NCBI GenBank assembly: GCA_903951425.1
Contig: CAJBBX010000148.1
Coordinates: 33,790-97,789 of the forward strand
Length of the DNA stretch: 64,000 bases
Direction of reading: 5' to 3'
Source of the DNA: an uncultured Chthonomonas sp.
GTDB taxonomy: Bacteria > Armatimonadota > Chthonomonadetes > Chthonomonadales > CAJBBX01
Shown piece after piece: positions 24,923 through 34,387 of this stretch (position 1 is the first letter of the stretch; each line of letters starts with the position of its first letter). The position numbers and the translations under genes are program-made. The notes below the pieces were generated by a model. It was not told the DNA's origin and ran no database searches. It worked only from the letters and a program-made list of their open reading frames with translations.

Positions 24923-26040
24923 GGAAGGCGCTGGTCACCGGCTCGGCCGGTTTCGTGGGCTCGAACCTTGCCCTGCGGCTGCGCGAGACCGCCCGTTGGG
25001 AGGTCCTTGAGTACGATCTCCACAGCGGGCCCGGCCTTCTGGACGAGTACCTGTGCCAGGCGGATGTGGTCTTCCACCTTGCCGGTGTGAACAGGCCCGT
25101 GGACCCGTCGGAGTTCACCACGGGCAACGCCGACTTGACACGCACTGTCTGCGAGAAGCTGGCCGCCCGAGCCGAGCCGCCCTTGCTGATCCTTTCGTCC
25201 TCCACGCAGGCCGAACTCGACAACGCCTACGGCGCCAGCAAGCGGCAGGCCGAGTTGGAGGTGGAGAAGTACGGAGCAACTGCAGGCGCATCGGCAGTTG
25301 TCTTTCGCCTGCCCAACGTCTTCGGCAAGTGGGCCAGGCCCAACTACAACTCGGCCATCGCGACCTTCTGCCACAACACCGCCCGAGGGTTGCCGATCGC
25401 GATCCATAATCCGGATGCCGAGTTGCGCCTCATCTACATCGATGACGCGGTTACGGCCATGATCGAAGAGGCCGAGGCGTGCAGCACGCCGGGCTGTCGA
25501 CCTGCCGCCGGCCTGGCCGTCCATGAGACCACGGTGGGGCAGGCCGCCGAGACGATTGCCGGGTTCGCGGCGTCAAGGCGAACGCTCACCCTGCCGGACT
25601 TCCGCGAGCCGCTGGTCCGCAAGCTCTACGCCACCTACTTGAGTTACCTGCCCACCGACCAGTTCGCCTACGACCTCGACCAGAAGAGCGACCACCGGGG
25701 CGATCTGGCCGAGTTCATGCGCGGGCTCGTCTATGGCCAGGTCTTCGTCTCCCGCACCAAGCCGGGCAAGGTCCGCGGCAACCACTACCACCATACCAAG
25801 TGCGAGAAGTTTTTTGTTCTCGCGGGCGAGGCTGTGATTAGGTTCCGCCACGTCCTGGGCGACGACGTGCTCAGCTACCCCGTGCGCGGCGAGCAGTTCC
25901 GCGTGGTCGATATCCCTCCGGGCTACACCCACTCCATCGAGAACGCGGGCCAGACCGACGTCGTGGTGCTCTTCTGGGCCACGGAGCCGTTCGACCCGGT
26001 CAACCCCGATACCATCTTCGTGGAGGTGGAGCGTGGCTGA
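24919..26040 (+). CDS. capF: UDP-2-acetamido-2,6-dideoxy-hexulose reductase (CapF/FnlB type) with cupin domain
   Basis: 373 residues from the ATG at 24919 that overlaps the capE stop (ATGA); an ATG at 24910 is the alternative. An NAD-binding N-terminal domain (VTGSAGFVGSNLALRL; GASKRQAE; FRLPNVFGKWARPNYNS) joins a C-terminal cupin (KPGKVRGNHYHHTKCEKFFVLAGEAV, positions about 280-305). This two-domain plan matches S. aureus CapF, which carries out the C3 epimerisation and C4 reduction of L-FucNAc synthesis. Confidence 0.92.
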   Translation: MRKALVTGSAGFVGSNLALRLRETARWEVLEYDLHSGPGLLDEYLCQADVVFHLAGVNRPVDPSEFTTGNADLTRTVCEKLAARAEPPLLILSSSTQAELDNAYGASKRQAELEVEKYGATAGASAVVFRLPNVFGKWARPNYNSAIATFCHNTARGLPIAIHNPDAELRLIYIDDAVTAMIEEAEACSTPGCRPAAGLAVHETTVGQAAETIAGFAASRRTLTLPDFREPLVRKLYATYLSYLPTDQFAYDLDQKSDHRGDLAEFMRGLVYGQVFVSRTKPGKVRGNHYHHTKCEKFFVLAGEAVIRFRHVLGDDVLSYPVRGEQFRVVDIPPGYTHSIENAGQTDVVVLFWATEPFDPVNPDTIFVEVERG

Positions 26041-27163
26041 CCTGAAAGTGGTCACCGTGGTTGGTACGCGGCCCGAGATCATCCGCCTCTCGCGGGTCAT
26101 CGCCTCGCTGGACCGCTACACGAACCATGTCCTGGTCCACACGGGCCAAAACTACGACTACGAGCTCAACGAAGTCTTCTTCCGCGACCTTAGCATCCGC
26201 CCGCCGGATCGCTTCCTTGAGGCCGCCGGGGCAGTCCCCGCTGAGACTATCGGCCAGGTGATCGCGAAGACCGATGCGGTGCTTGCAGAAGAGAAGCCTG
26301 ACGCCTTGCTGATCCTGGGCGATACGAATAGCTGTCTGGCGGCCATCGCGGCCAAGCGCCGGCGCGTCCCGGTTTTCCACATGGAGGCAGGCAACCGTTG
26401 CTTCGACGACCGTGTGCCGGAGGAGATCAACCGCCGCATCGTCGATCATATCAGCGACGTGAATATGCCCTACAGCAGCATCTCCCGCGACTACCTGCTC
26501 CGTGAGGGGCTTCCGCCGGACCGCACCATCAAAACCGGCAGTCCCATGTTCGAGGTGCTGCACCACTACATGGACCGGGTCGACGCATCGGATGTCCACC
26601 AGCGGCTGGGGCTGCATCCCGGGAGCTACTTCGTGGTCTCCTGCCATCGTGAGGAGAACGTCGACTCGCCGGACCTATTCCGCAAGTTCCTGGTCGTGCT
26701 GCGCATGCTGGCCGAGACCTATGGGCAACGCGTCATCGTCTCGACGCACCCGCGGACCCGCAAGCGGCTGGAGGAACAGGCGGACGCGACCCCCAGCCTC
26801 GTCGAGTTCCTGAAGCCGCTGGGGTTCTGCGACTACGTCAAGCTGCAGAAGCACGCTCGCGCCGTCCTGTCGGATAGCGGCACCATCTCGGAGGAGTCCT
26901 CGATCCTGAACTTCCCTGCGCTCAACATCCGGCAGGCCCACGAGCGGCCTGAAGGCATGGAGGAGGCCGCGGTCATTATGACGGGCATGGACCCCGACAA
27001 CATCGCTCGAGGCTTGCGAGTGCTGGAGGATCAGCCACGCGGCGAACAGCGCCTCCTGCGGCTCGTGGCCGACTACTCGCAGCCGAACGTGTCCGATAAG
27101 GTCGTCCGCATCATCATGAGCTACACGGACTACGTGCGGCGGGTTGTTTGGCGCGAGGCTTGA
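26033..27163 (+). CDS. capG: UDP-N-acetyl-L-fucosamine-forming 2-epimerase (CapG/FnlC type)
   Basis: 376 residues, starting at a GTG six bases after GGAGG and overlapping capF by eight bases. The non-hydrolysing 2-epimerase fold shows [52 protein letters not shown] and [12 protein letters not shown]. These are the CapG variants of WecB motifs. Position after capE and capF completes the three-step UDP-L-FucNAc pathway. Confidence 0.93.
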   Translation: MADLKVVTVVGTRPEIIRLSRVIASLDRYTNHVLVHTGQNYDYELNEVFFRDLSIRPPDRFLEAAGAVPAETIGQVIAKTDAVLAEEKPDALLILGDTNSCLAAIAAKRRRVPVFHMEAGNRCFDDRVPEEINRRIVDHISDVNMPYSSISRDYLLREGLPPDRTIKTGSPMFEVLHHYMDRVDASDVHQRLGLHPGSYFVVSCHREENVDSPDLFRKFLVVLRMLAETYGQRVIVSTHPRTRKRLEEQADATPSLVEFLKPLGFCDYVKLQKHARAVLSDSGTISEESSILNFPALNIRQAHERPEGMEEAAVIMTGMDPDNIARGLRVLEDQPRGEQRLLRLVADYSQPNVSDKVVRIIMSYTDYVRRVVWREA

Positions 27164-27177
27164 CGAAGGAGGGAACC

Positions 27178-28059
27178 ATGAAGGGCATCGTACTGGCAGG
27201 CGGAGCGGGGACGCGCCTCTATCCCGCCACGGCGGCTGTCTCCAAGCAGATGCTGCCCATCTACGACAAGCCCATGGTCTTCTACCCGATCTCCACGCTC
27301 ATGCTGGCGGGCATCAGGGATATCCTGCTCATCTCCACCCCGCAGGACCTGCCGCAGTTCAAGCGCCTGCTGGGCGCCGGCGAGCAGTTCGGCATCTCGC
27401 TCACCTACGCCGAGCAGCCTCGGCCCGAGGGTCTGGCGCAGGCCTTCATCATCGGCCGGGAGTTCGTGGCCGGCGGGCCCGCGTGCCTCATCCTGGGCGA
27501 CAACCTCTTCTACGGCGGCGGCCTCTCCAGCATGCTCCGCGAGGCCGCCAACCGTCAGCTCGGGGCCACCATCTTCGGCTACCGCGTGCGGGACCCGGAG
27601 CGTTACGGCGTGGTGGAGTTCGGTCCCGATGGCCGCGCCCTGAGTATTGAGGAGAAACCGAAGCAACCGCGGTCGGACTACGCGGTGGTGGGCCTCTACT
27701 TCTACGACGAGCGGATCACCGAGGTGGCGTCCGGCATCAAGCCCTCGGAGCGCGGCGAGCTTGAGATCACCGACGTGAACCGCGCCTACCTCGAGATGGG
27801 CGACCTGCACGTGGTTCGGTTCGGGCGCGGCTACGCGTGGCTGGACACGGGCACCCACGAGTCGCTGCTGGAGGCCGGCAATTTCGTGCAGGCGATCGAG
27901 AAGCGCCAGGGCCTCAAGGTCGCATGCCTCGAGGAGATTGCGTTCGAGCACGGCTACATCGATAAGGCCCGGCTTCTGGAGTGCGCTCGGACCTATGGCT
28001 CCAGCGAGTACGGCCGGTACCTGATGCGCCTATGCCACGAGGGTGGCGGCGATGGCTGA
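27178..28059 (+). CDS. rmlA: Glucose-1-phosphate thymidylyltransferase
   Basis: 293 residues from the ATG at 27178, eight bases after GGAGGG. The nucleotidyltransferase signature [13 protein letters not shown] and [12 protein letters not shown] are present, with FLxLGDN-type (ILGDNLFYG) and GTHESLLEA motifs. It makes dTDP-glucose from dTTP and glucose-1-phosphate. An in-frame start at 27148 lies inside capG and is less likely. The dTDP-glucose would feed rmlC and the WecE-type enzyme at 34388, via a dehydratase that is not in this window. Confidence 0.95.
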   Translation: MKGIVLAGGAGTRLYPATAAVSKQMLPIYDKPMVFYPISTLMLAGIRDILLISTPQDLPQFKRLLGAGEQFGISLTYAEQPRPEGLAQAFIIGREFVAGGPACLILGDNLFYGGGLSSMLREAANRQLGATIFGYRVRDPERYGVVEFGPDGRALSIEEKPKQPRSDYAVVGLYFYDERITEVASGIKPSERGELEITDVNRAYLEMGDLHVVRFGRGYAWLDTGTHESLLEAGNFVQAIEKRQGLKVACLEEIAFEHGYIDKARLLECARTYGSSEYGRYLMRLCHEGGGDG

Positions 28060-29065
28060 GGGCGGTCCGGCGTGGCCGGGCGGCAAGCGATTTGCGTTCA
28101 CCATCGTGGACGACACCGACTGCAGCACCCTTGCCAACGTCAGGCCGGTCTACGACCTGCTGCAGGACCTCGGCTTCCGCACCACCAAGACGGTCTGGCC
28201 GCTGGCGCCATGGCAACCGACCTTCACCGGCGGCGCCACCCTGGCCGATCCCGACTACCTCAAGTGGACCCTTGCCCTTCGCGACGCGGGATTCGAGATT
28301 GCCAGCCACGGCGCCACCGACCATTCGTCGGAGCGCGCCGATACGCTCCGCGGGCTTAACGCCATGCGGGAGGTGTACGGCGCTGACCCGCGAATGCACA
28401 TCACGCACTGCAGCCAGCAGGAGGGCCTCTACTGGGGCGCGGCTCGGTTCTCCGGCGCCGTGGCGCGGCTCTACGGCCTACTGCGGCTCGTGGGGCGGCG
28501 TTCGTGGCGTTCCAGCGGGCACGAGCCGGACAGCCCCTACTACTGGGGCGACCTCTGCGCGGCCCGGCTGAAGTACGTACGCGGGTTCGGCTTCGATACG
28601 ATCTGCACCACCAGCGCCGATCCGTACATGCCGTACCACGACCCGGCGCGGCCCGATGTGCCCTACTGGTTCAGCGCAGCCAATGCCCGGTCGATCCCCA
28701 GCTTTCTGGAGTTGCTCAGCGAGGCCAGCCAGGAGCAGTTGGAGACGTCGGGTGCGGGGTGCATCGTCTACACGCACTTCGCGCTCGGGTTCATGAAAGG
28801 CGGCGCGCTGGAGCCCCGCTTCCGTGCGCTTATGGAACGGCTGGCGCAGAGGCCGGGCTGGTTTGTGCCGGCATCTGATCTGCTCGACCACCTTGCCGGC
28901 CGGCCAGGACGCGGCGGCGCCCTGATGCCGTCCCAGCACGCCCGCCTGCAGCGCCGGTTCCTCGTGGAACGCGTGGCCGGTCGCGACAACCATCTGGGCG
29001 ATGTCATGCTGCGCGCGAGGGCCACGCTACGCCGCAGGTTCGCCGCCGGAGGAGCTAGGTCGTGA
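28052..29065 (+). CDS. Polysaccharide deacetylase-like protein, divergent
   Basis: 337 residues, starting at an ATG inside the end of rmlA with GAGGG eight bases before. The N-terminal half has features of the NodB deacetylase fold: FTIVDDTD (metal-binding Asp pair) near residue 18 and SHGATDHSS near residue 90 in the place of the His-x-x-x-His motif, although the spacing differs by one residue. The C-terminal half ([29 protein letters not shown]) also fits a TIM-like sugar deacetylase. No signal peptide is visible, so it would act on a cytoplasmic or lipid-linked sugar. The function is unproven. Confidence 0.5.
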   Translation: MAEGGPAWPGGKRFAFTIVDDTDCSTLANVRPVYDLLQDLGFRTTKTVWPLAPWQPTFTGGATLADPDYLKWTLALRDAGFEIASHGATDHSSERADTLRGLNAMREVYGADPRMHITHCSQQEGLYWGAARFSGAVARLYGLLRLVGRRSWRSSGHEPDSPYYWGDLCAARLKYVRGFGFDTICTTSADPYMPYHDPARPDVPYWFSAANARSIPSFLELLSEASQEQLETSGAGCIVYTHFALGFMKGGALEPRFRALMERLAQRPGWFVPASDLLDHLAGRPGRGGALMPSQHARLQRRFLVERVAGRDNHLGDVMLRARATLRRRFAAGGARS

Positions 29066-29643
29066 AGGTAGCCCGGTGGGTCTATGGCCTGATGCAGATC
29101 TGGCCCCGGTGCGTCCGGGGTACACTCCGTGCCCTGCGACGCCCGCTCTTCGCGCATTGCGGCCGCAACGTGCGGTTCGACCCCACGGCCCACTACACCT
29201 ATGCCGGCATCAGCGTGGGCGATCACTGCAGCCTTGGCGACCGTGGGATCATGCTCGCATCGGATTCGCGCATCATTATCGGCAACCATGTGATATTCGG
29301 CCCCGAGGTGGCGATCATCGCCGGCAATCACAACATCGCCGAAGTGGGTCGATACATCGGCGACGTGTACGACAAGCGCCCCGGCGATGACGAGGACGTC
29401 GTCATCGAGGATGATGTCTGGCTGGGCGCTCGCGTCACGGTGCTGAAGGGCGTGCGCATCGGCCGCGGTTCGGTCGTCGGCGCCTGTTCCGTGGTGATGC
29501 GTAGCCTCCCGCCCTACAGCATCGCTACCGGGTCGCCAGCCCGCGTGCTGCGCCGACGGTGGGATGTGGAGACCATCCTGCGCCATGAGGAGGCCCTCTA
29601 CTCGCCCGAGGCGCGTCTCTCGCGGGAACAGCTGCGGGCCTAG
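29062..29643 (+). CDS. Left-handed beta-helix acyltransferase (WcaF-like)
   Basis: 193 residues with hexapeptide repeats from residue 50 on and the acetyltransferase motif AGNHN, followed by EDDVWLGARVTVLKGVRIG and GSVVGACSVV. It would O- or N-acetylate a sugar using acetyl-CoA. The GTG start overlaps the previous stop (GTGA) and AGGAG lies upstream. A broken paralogue sits at 62963-63583. Confidence 0.87.
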   Translation: MKVARWVYGLMQIWPRCVRGTLRALRRPLFAHCGRNVRFDPTAHYTYAGISVGDHCSLGDRGIMLASDSRIIIGNHVIFGPEVAIIAGNHNIAEVGRYIGDVYDKRPGDDEDVVIEDDVWLGARVTVLKGVRIGRGSVVGACSVVMRSLPPYSIATGSPARVLRRRWDVETILRHEEALYSPEARLSREQLRA

Positions 29644-29732
29644 CACGGGTCCCGAAGGTATACTGGTAGTCTGCTACCTGCCGCGTACCTTCCCTGTGCC
29701 AACGCCAATGCCATCCGAGGTTATGTCACGCC

Positions 29733-30602
29733 ATGTCGGTTCGAGCGGAGCCGGAAGCGGACGCGCGCCCATGGTCGCTAATCATACGCCCCGTCCGAGG
29801 TCTGCTAGACCTGCGCCTGGGCCTCCTACTGCAATATCGCGACCTGGTTACGCTCTTCGTGCGCCGCGACTTTGTAGCCGTCTATAAGCAGACTATTCTG
29901 GGCCCCCTGTGGCATCTGGTGCAGCCCATCCTCACCACGGTCACCTTCACGATCATCTTCGGGAACATCGCCCGGCTACCCACCGACGGCCTGCCCAGCT
30001 TCCTCTTCTACATGGGCGGCACCGTCATCTGGACCTACTTCGCCAACTGCGTGACGGCTACGTCGCAGACCTTCTCGCACAACGCCCAGCTCTTCGGTAA
30101 GGTCTACTTCCCGCGCATCGTCGTGCCCGTGGCCACGGCGTTATCGAACCTGATCGCTTTCGCCATCCAGTTCATCCTGTTTGTCGCTCTGGCGCTCTGG
30201 TATGCCGGCCATGGCTACCCGGTGAAGCAGAACTGGACCATCCTGCTGACGCCGGTCTACGTGCTCATGATGGCCTGCCTGGGGCTGGGCGTCGGCATCG
30301 TCGTCTCCAGCCTGACGACGCGCTACAAGGACTTGGCGCAACTGGTAGCGTTCGGCGTCCACCTGTTCATGTATGCCACCCCTGTGATCTACCCGATGTC
30401 GTCCATCAGCGGGAAGTACGCCTTCATCCTGCGGCTCAATCCCTGCGCACCTATCATCGAGGCTTTCCGCTTCGCGTACCTCGGCGCTGGTTCAGTGACG
30501 GCGGGTCAGCTGCTGGTAAGCGGCGCCACCTGTGTGGGCATCCTGTTCCTGGGGCTTGTGCTCTTCAGCCGCGTCGAGCAGACCTTCATGGATACGGTCT
30601 AG
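29733..30602 (+). CDS. wzm: ABC-type polysaccharide/polyol phosphate export permease (Wzm-like)
   Basis: 289 residues with six predicted membrane helices. LVRRDFVAVYKQTILGPLWHLVQP-like N-terminal sequence, TVTFTIIFGNIARLPTDG and the late LNPCAPIIEAFRFAYLG segment are typical of ABC-2 polysaccharide permeases. It would move undecaprenyl-linked glycan to the periplasmic face. The 89-base gap before it holds a TATACT word at 29659-29664 that might be a -10 box. It pairs with the ATPase that follows. Confidence 0.93.
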   Translation: MSVRAEPEADARPWSLIIRPVRGLLDLRLGLLLQYRDLVTLFVRRDFVAVYKQTILGPLWHLVQPILTTVTFTIIFGNIARLPTDGLPSFLFYMGGTVIWTYFANCVTATSQTFSHNAQLFGKVYFPRIVVPVATALSNLIAFAIQFILFVALALWYAGHGYPVKQNWTILLTPVYVLMMACLGLGVGIVVSSLTTRYKDLAQLVAFGVHLFMYATPVIYPMSSISGKYAFILRLNPCAPIIEAFRFAYLGAGSVTAGQLLVSGATCVGILFLGLVLFSRVEQTFMDTV

Positions 30603-30603
30603 C

Positions 30604-31929
30604 ATGGCCCACGCCGTTGAGATGGCCGGTGTCGGCAAGGCGTACCGGCTCGGCGTGATCGACCGCGCCATGCTGCGTGACGATGCCGCCCGGGCATGGG
30701 CGCGCTGGCGTGGCCGCCGGACGCCTCAGGCCGATGATGACGCCGGCATCCCGCACCGGCAGGGCATGGTCTGGGCCTTGCGCGACATCTCCTTCGGCGT
30801 GGACGAGGGTGAGGTGTTGGGCATCATCGGCCGCAACGGGGCGGGGAAGAGCACCGCGCTGAAGCTCCTCTCGCAGGTGACCGCCCCCACCTGCGGCGAG
30901 ATCCGCGTCCGAGGCCGGATCGCCAGCCTGCTGGAGGTGGGCACGGGGTTTCATCCAGAGCTCACTGGCCGCGAGAACGTCTACCTGAACGGCGCGATCC
31001 TGGGCATGACCAAGGCCGAGGTCCGCCGCAAGTTCGACGAGATCGTTGAGTTCTCCGAAATCGGCGCCTACATCGACACCCCGGTGAAGCGCTACTCCAG
31101 CGGCATGTATGTTCGCCTGGCATTTGCCGTGGCCGCCCACCTGGAACCGGAGATCCTGGTGGTTGACGAGGTGCTGGCGGTGGGCGATGCCGGCTTCCAG
31201 CGCAGGTGCCTTGGGAAGATGGGCGAGGCCGCGGCCGGCGGGCGAACCGTGCTATTCGTCAGCCACAACATGGCGGCCGTCCAGTCGCTCTGCACGCGCG
31301 CACTCGTCTTGCGTGGCGGGCGCCTCGACTATGGCCCCGGGCAGACCCATGCGGCTGTTGACCACTACCTCGGCCAGCTCAAGGACCTTGTCGGCGCCGA
31401 TCTGGCGGAGCGGTCGGACCGCCGCGGCGCCGGCCAGATGCGCCTGACCTCCTTCCGTTGCCTGGACGGCTCGGGCCGCGACCTGGAGGTATTGGCCTGT
31501 GGCGGGCGGACCGAGTTTGTGCTCGGGTATGAGTGCGGGCAGGACTTCCGTCCCGACGGCGCAGTGGCGCGGATCGTGGTTCGTGCTGCAAGTGGACCCA
31601 CCGTGACCGTACTGAACAGCGAGGGCAACGGGCTCGTCGTGCGCGGCGCTCCGTCGTCCGGCGCCCTCTCGTGCACTCTGGAGCGCCTGCCGCTGACCCA
31701 GGGCGCCTACATCGTGGACCTGATCCTCACCGCCGACGGTGTCACGCAGGACTGGGTCCGGGAGGTCGCCGCCATCACGGTTGAGACAGGCGACTTCTAC
31801 GGCACGGGAGTGGTCACACCACCCACCCATGGCGGCGTCTTGTTTGATCAGGAGTGGCGACTGAATGGGGCGCCCGTAGCTCGGAGCATCGGGGCTGACC
31901 GTGGATTGGGGGTCTCATGCGCATCCTGA
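30604..31929 (+). CDS. wzt: ABC-type polysaccharide export ATPase with C-terminal sugar-binding domain (Wzt-like)
   Basis: 441 residues from the ATG two bases after the wzm stop. Walker A GRNGAGKST (residues 76-84), signature YSSGMYVRLAF and Walker B ILVVDEVLAVGD are intact. After residue 290 comes a beta-rich C-terminal domain like the one in Wzt proteins that recognises the capped end of a finished O-chain. Such a domain implies that export waits for a terminal modification, for which methyl- and acyltransferases in this locus are candidates. Confidence 0.94.
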   Translation: MAHAVEMAGVGKAYRLGVIDRAMLRDDAARAWARWRGRRTPQADDDAGIPHRQGMVWALRDISFGVDEGEVLGIIGRNGAGKSTALKLLSQVTAPTCGEIRVRGRIASLLEVGTGFHPELTGRENVYLNGAILGMTKAEVRRKFDEIVEFSEIGAYIDTPVKRYSSGMYVRLAFAVAAHLEPEILVVDEVLAVGDAGFQRRCLGKMGEAAAGGRTVLFVSHNMAAVQSLCTRALVLRGGRLDYGPGQTHAAVDHYLGQLKDLVGADLAERSDRRGAGQMRLTSFRCLDGSGRDLEVLACGGRTEFVLGYECGQDFRPDGAVARIVVRAASGPTVTVLNSEGNGLVVRGAPSSGALSCTLERLPLTQGAYIVDLILTADGVTQDWVREVAAITVETGDFYGTGVVTPPTHGGVLFDQEWRLNGAPVARSIGADRGLGVSCAS

Positions 31930-33062
31930 TCGTTACGACGGACTACGCCGACTTCCAGAGGTCGTTTTACGGAGCGAACCCCGCTCTGGAGGCCGCCCCG
32001 TTCGATCAACAGGTGCTCGCCCGCGAGGCCGAGCCCTTCGGCATCGCCGCTTCGCATGCGCACTACCTCCGGCGCTTGGGCCACGACGTGGGGCTGGTCA
32101 TCTCCAACTGCGAGCCCATGCAGCGCGCCTGGGCCGCGGAGAACAGCGTCAACTTCGGCGCAGAGGGCCAGAGGCGGGTTGTGCTGCGCGGCGGCTTCTT
32201 CCCCTGGTTTTCGCGCGACCCGGAGCCGGCCTGGCGCTCTGCCATCCTGCTGGAGCAGCTGCGGCGCTTCAAGCCCGATGTGCTGCTCAATGAGTCTGTT
32301 GTGGCCATCCGGCCCTCGCTCGTGGCCCGCATGCGCCCCTATGCGCGTCGCGTCGTGGGCCTGCACGGGGCCATCCTGCCGGACGTCCTCGACCTGAGCG
32401 GATACGACCTGTTGATTTCCAGCCACCGCGGTATCGCCGACCAGATGGCCCGGTCCGGCGTGCGGGTGGAGATGGTTCGTCACGCCTTCGACGCCCGCGT
32501 GCTGCAGTTCGTCGGCGCCGAGCCGCCGGCGATCACCGCATCGTTCATCGGCAACCTCGGCACGGCATGGAACGCCCGTAGCCGCTGGCTGGAGTTGCTC
32601 TGCTCGCGCCATCCCGTGCATGTCTACGGGCCGCCCCGAATGCTGGAGACCACGCCCATGACGTCGGCGATCCGCCGCTCCTACATGGGCGAGGCCTGGG
32701 GCACTGCAATGTTCCGTACGCTACGGGCGTCTCGCGTCTCCCTGAACATCCACACCGACATGGCCGGTATGTACGCCTCCAATATGCGCATGTTCGAGGC
32801 CACGGGTGTTGGCTCGCTGTTGCTGACCGACCAGAAGCCGAACATCGACCTGCTCTTCGAGCCCGGAGTGGAGGTCCTTACCTTCAACTCGGACGACGAG
32901 TGCTCCGACCTCCTGGGCCGCTGCCTCGTGGATGAGCCGTGGCGCGCCGGCATCGCGGCGGCGGGGCACCTGCGCACCCTCACCAAGCACAGCATGGAGC
33001 AGCGCATACGTGACCTCGCCGAGCTTCTGGAGGGATGCCTGACCTCCAGCGCCAAGGCGTGA
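31917..33062 (+). CDS. Glycosyltransferase, CgeB/GT-B-like
   Basis: 381 residues. The N-terminus MRILIVTTDYADFQRSFYG and the C-terminal half with VSLNIHTDMAGMYASNMRMFEATGVG-type sequence, then TDQKPNIDLLFEPGVEV, match the glycosyl-transferase C-terminal domain found in CgeB-like proteins. It lies 13 bases inside wzt and should transfer a sugar in the cytoplasm. Donor and acceptor are unknown. Confidence 0.75.
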   Translation: MRILIVTTDYADFQRSFYGANPALEAAPFDQQVLAREAEPFGIAASHAHYLRRLGHDVGLVISNCEPMQRAWAAENSVNFGAEGQRRVVLRGGFFPWFSRDPEPAWRSAILLEQLRRFKPDVLLNESVVAIRPSLVARMRPYARRVVGLHGAILPDVLDLSGYDLLISSHRGIADQMARSGVRVEMVRHAFDARVLQFVGAEPPAITASFIGNLGTAWNARSRWLELLCSRHPVHVYGPPRMLETTPMTSAIRRSYMGEAWGTAMFRTLRASRVSLNIHTDMAGMYASNMRMFEATGVGSLLLTDQKPNIDLLFEPGVEVLTFNSDDECSDLLGRCLVDEPWRAGIAAAGHLRTLTKHSMEQRIRDLAELLEGCLTSSAKA

Positions 33063-34354
33063 GCGCCTCAGTGGCGGGCGAAGGCCAGGGCAAGGTCCTC
33101 CACTTCCTGGCTCACGGATCGGGCGGCGCCGCACGAGCCGCCGTGAGCATCCATGAGACGGTGCGGGAGCGCGGCTGGCGCAGCGTGCTCGTGGTGGGCG
33201 ATGAGGTGAACCGCACCGCCGATCGCGCCCCGGGGCGCGGAGCCAGCCTGCTAGACGACCTGCTCTGGAGCCGCGCTATGGCCCAGCGCACCCGACTGCA
33301 ACAGGCCCTGCACCCAAAGACGTACTACCAGGCAGATCGCCCGGCTCCCTTCCGTGGCGCCTCTTTCGTGGCCCCCTTCCAGCCGGATGTCGTGCATTTG
33401 CACTGGGTCTCCAGCTTCATGTCCACGCGTGACATCGCGGCGCTGGCCCGGCGGTTCCGCTGCCCGATCGTATGGACTGTGGTGGATATGGCCCCCATGA
33501 CGGGCGGTTGCCACTACTCCTACGGTTGTGAGCGCTTTACCCAGGCGTGCGGCTACTGTCCGGCGTTGCCCGGATCATCGCCCACAGACCACTCCTTCCA
33601 GACGCTTCGCCTGCGCGCCGCGGACCTGTCCGGTTTGCCTATCACCGTGGTGGGAGCCACGAACTGGGTGGTCGAGCGCGCCCGCCGTAGCGCCTTGCTG
33701 GGCGGGTTCGATGCCCTCCGCATCCCCTACGGCATCGATGCCGACGTCTTCCGCCCTGTGCCCAAGGCCGCTGCGCGCCAAGTGCTGGGTCTGCCGCCCG
33801 GGGCCCAGGTGCTCTTCTTCGGCGCCACCAGCCACGATGATCCGCGCAAGGGCATGCGCATCCTGGCTCAGGCGCTCACGCTTCTGGCGGACAACCCGCC
33901 CGACGGTGCCCCGCTCCACCTGCTGACTGCCGGCCGCAAGGCGCCGCGCAGCGAGTATGACGAGCGCCTGCCTCGCCTCGACCTGGGCCCGATCACCGAC
34001 GACCGCTTCCTGGCGCTCTGCTACCAGGCGGCCGATGCGTTCGTCTGCCCCAGCGTCGAGGATGCGGGCCCGCTGATGGTGCCCGAGTCGCTGGTCTGCG
34101 GCACTCCCGTGGTCACCTTCGCCGTCACCGGCGGCGCCCAAGACCTGATCCAGCACGGCCAAACAGGGTATATTGCCGACAGCCCTGACGCCGCATCCAT
34201 GGCCCGGGGCATCCGCGAGACGCTTGAGGGTGTGCGCTCCGGGCGCGTCACCGCCGCCGCGGTTCGGAGTTCCCGAGTGCCCGGCAGTACCCGTGAGGAA
34301 CAGGGTCTGGCCTACACCGAGCTATACGGGCGGCTGACGAAGGGCTCCCGGTGA
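33035..34354 (+). CDS. Glycosyltransferase, GT4-like
   Basis: 439 residues. The N-terminal domain has FLAHGSGGAARAAVSIH, then HLHWVSSFMS and a Cys-containing GGCHYSYGCERF segment. The C-terminal donor domain has DPRKGMRIL, PSVEDAGPLMVPESLVCGTPVV and a Gly-rich end. The Glu of the retaining EX7E pattern is in the ESLVCG region. The ATG at 33035 overlaps the previous gene by 28 bases; GTG codons at 33059 or 33071 are alternative starts. Confidence 0.82.
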   Translation: MPDLQRQGVSASVAGEGQGKVLHFLAHGSGGAARAAVSIHETVRERGWRSVLVVGDEVNRTADRAPGRGASLLDDLLWSRAMAQRTRLQQALHPKTYYQADRPAPFRGASFVAPFQPDVVHLHWVSSFMSTRDIAALARRFRCPIVWTVVDMAPMTGGCHYSYGCERFTQACGYCPALPGSSPTDHSFQTLRLRAADLSGLPITVVGATNWVVERARRSALLGGFDALRIPYGIDADVFRPVPKAAARQVLGLPPGAQVLFFGATSHDDPRKGMRILAQALTLLADNPPDGAPLHLLTAGRKAPRSEYDERLPRLDLGPITDDRFLALCYQAADAFVCPSVEDAGPLMVPESLVCGTPVVTFAVTGGAQDLIQHGQTGYIADSPDAASMARGIRETLEGVRSGRVTAAAVRSSRVPGSTREEQGLAYTELYGRLTKGSR

Positions 34355-34387
34355 CGTCGTGGCGCGAGTGACCGGTATTAACACCTA

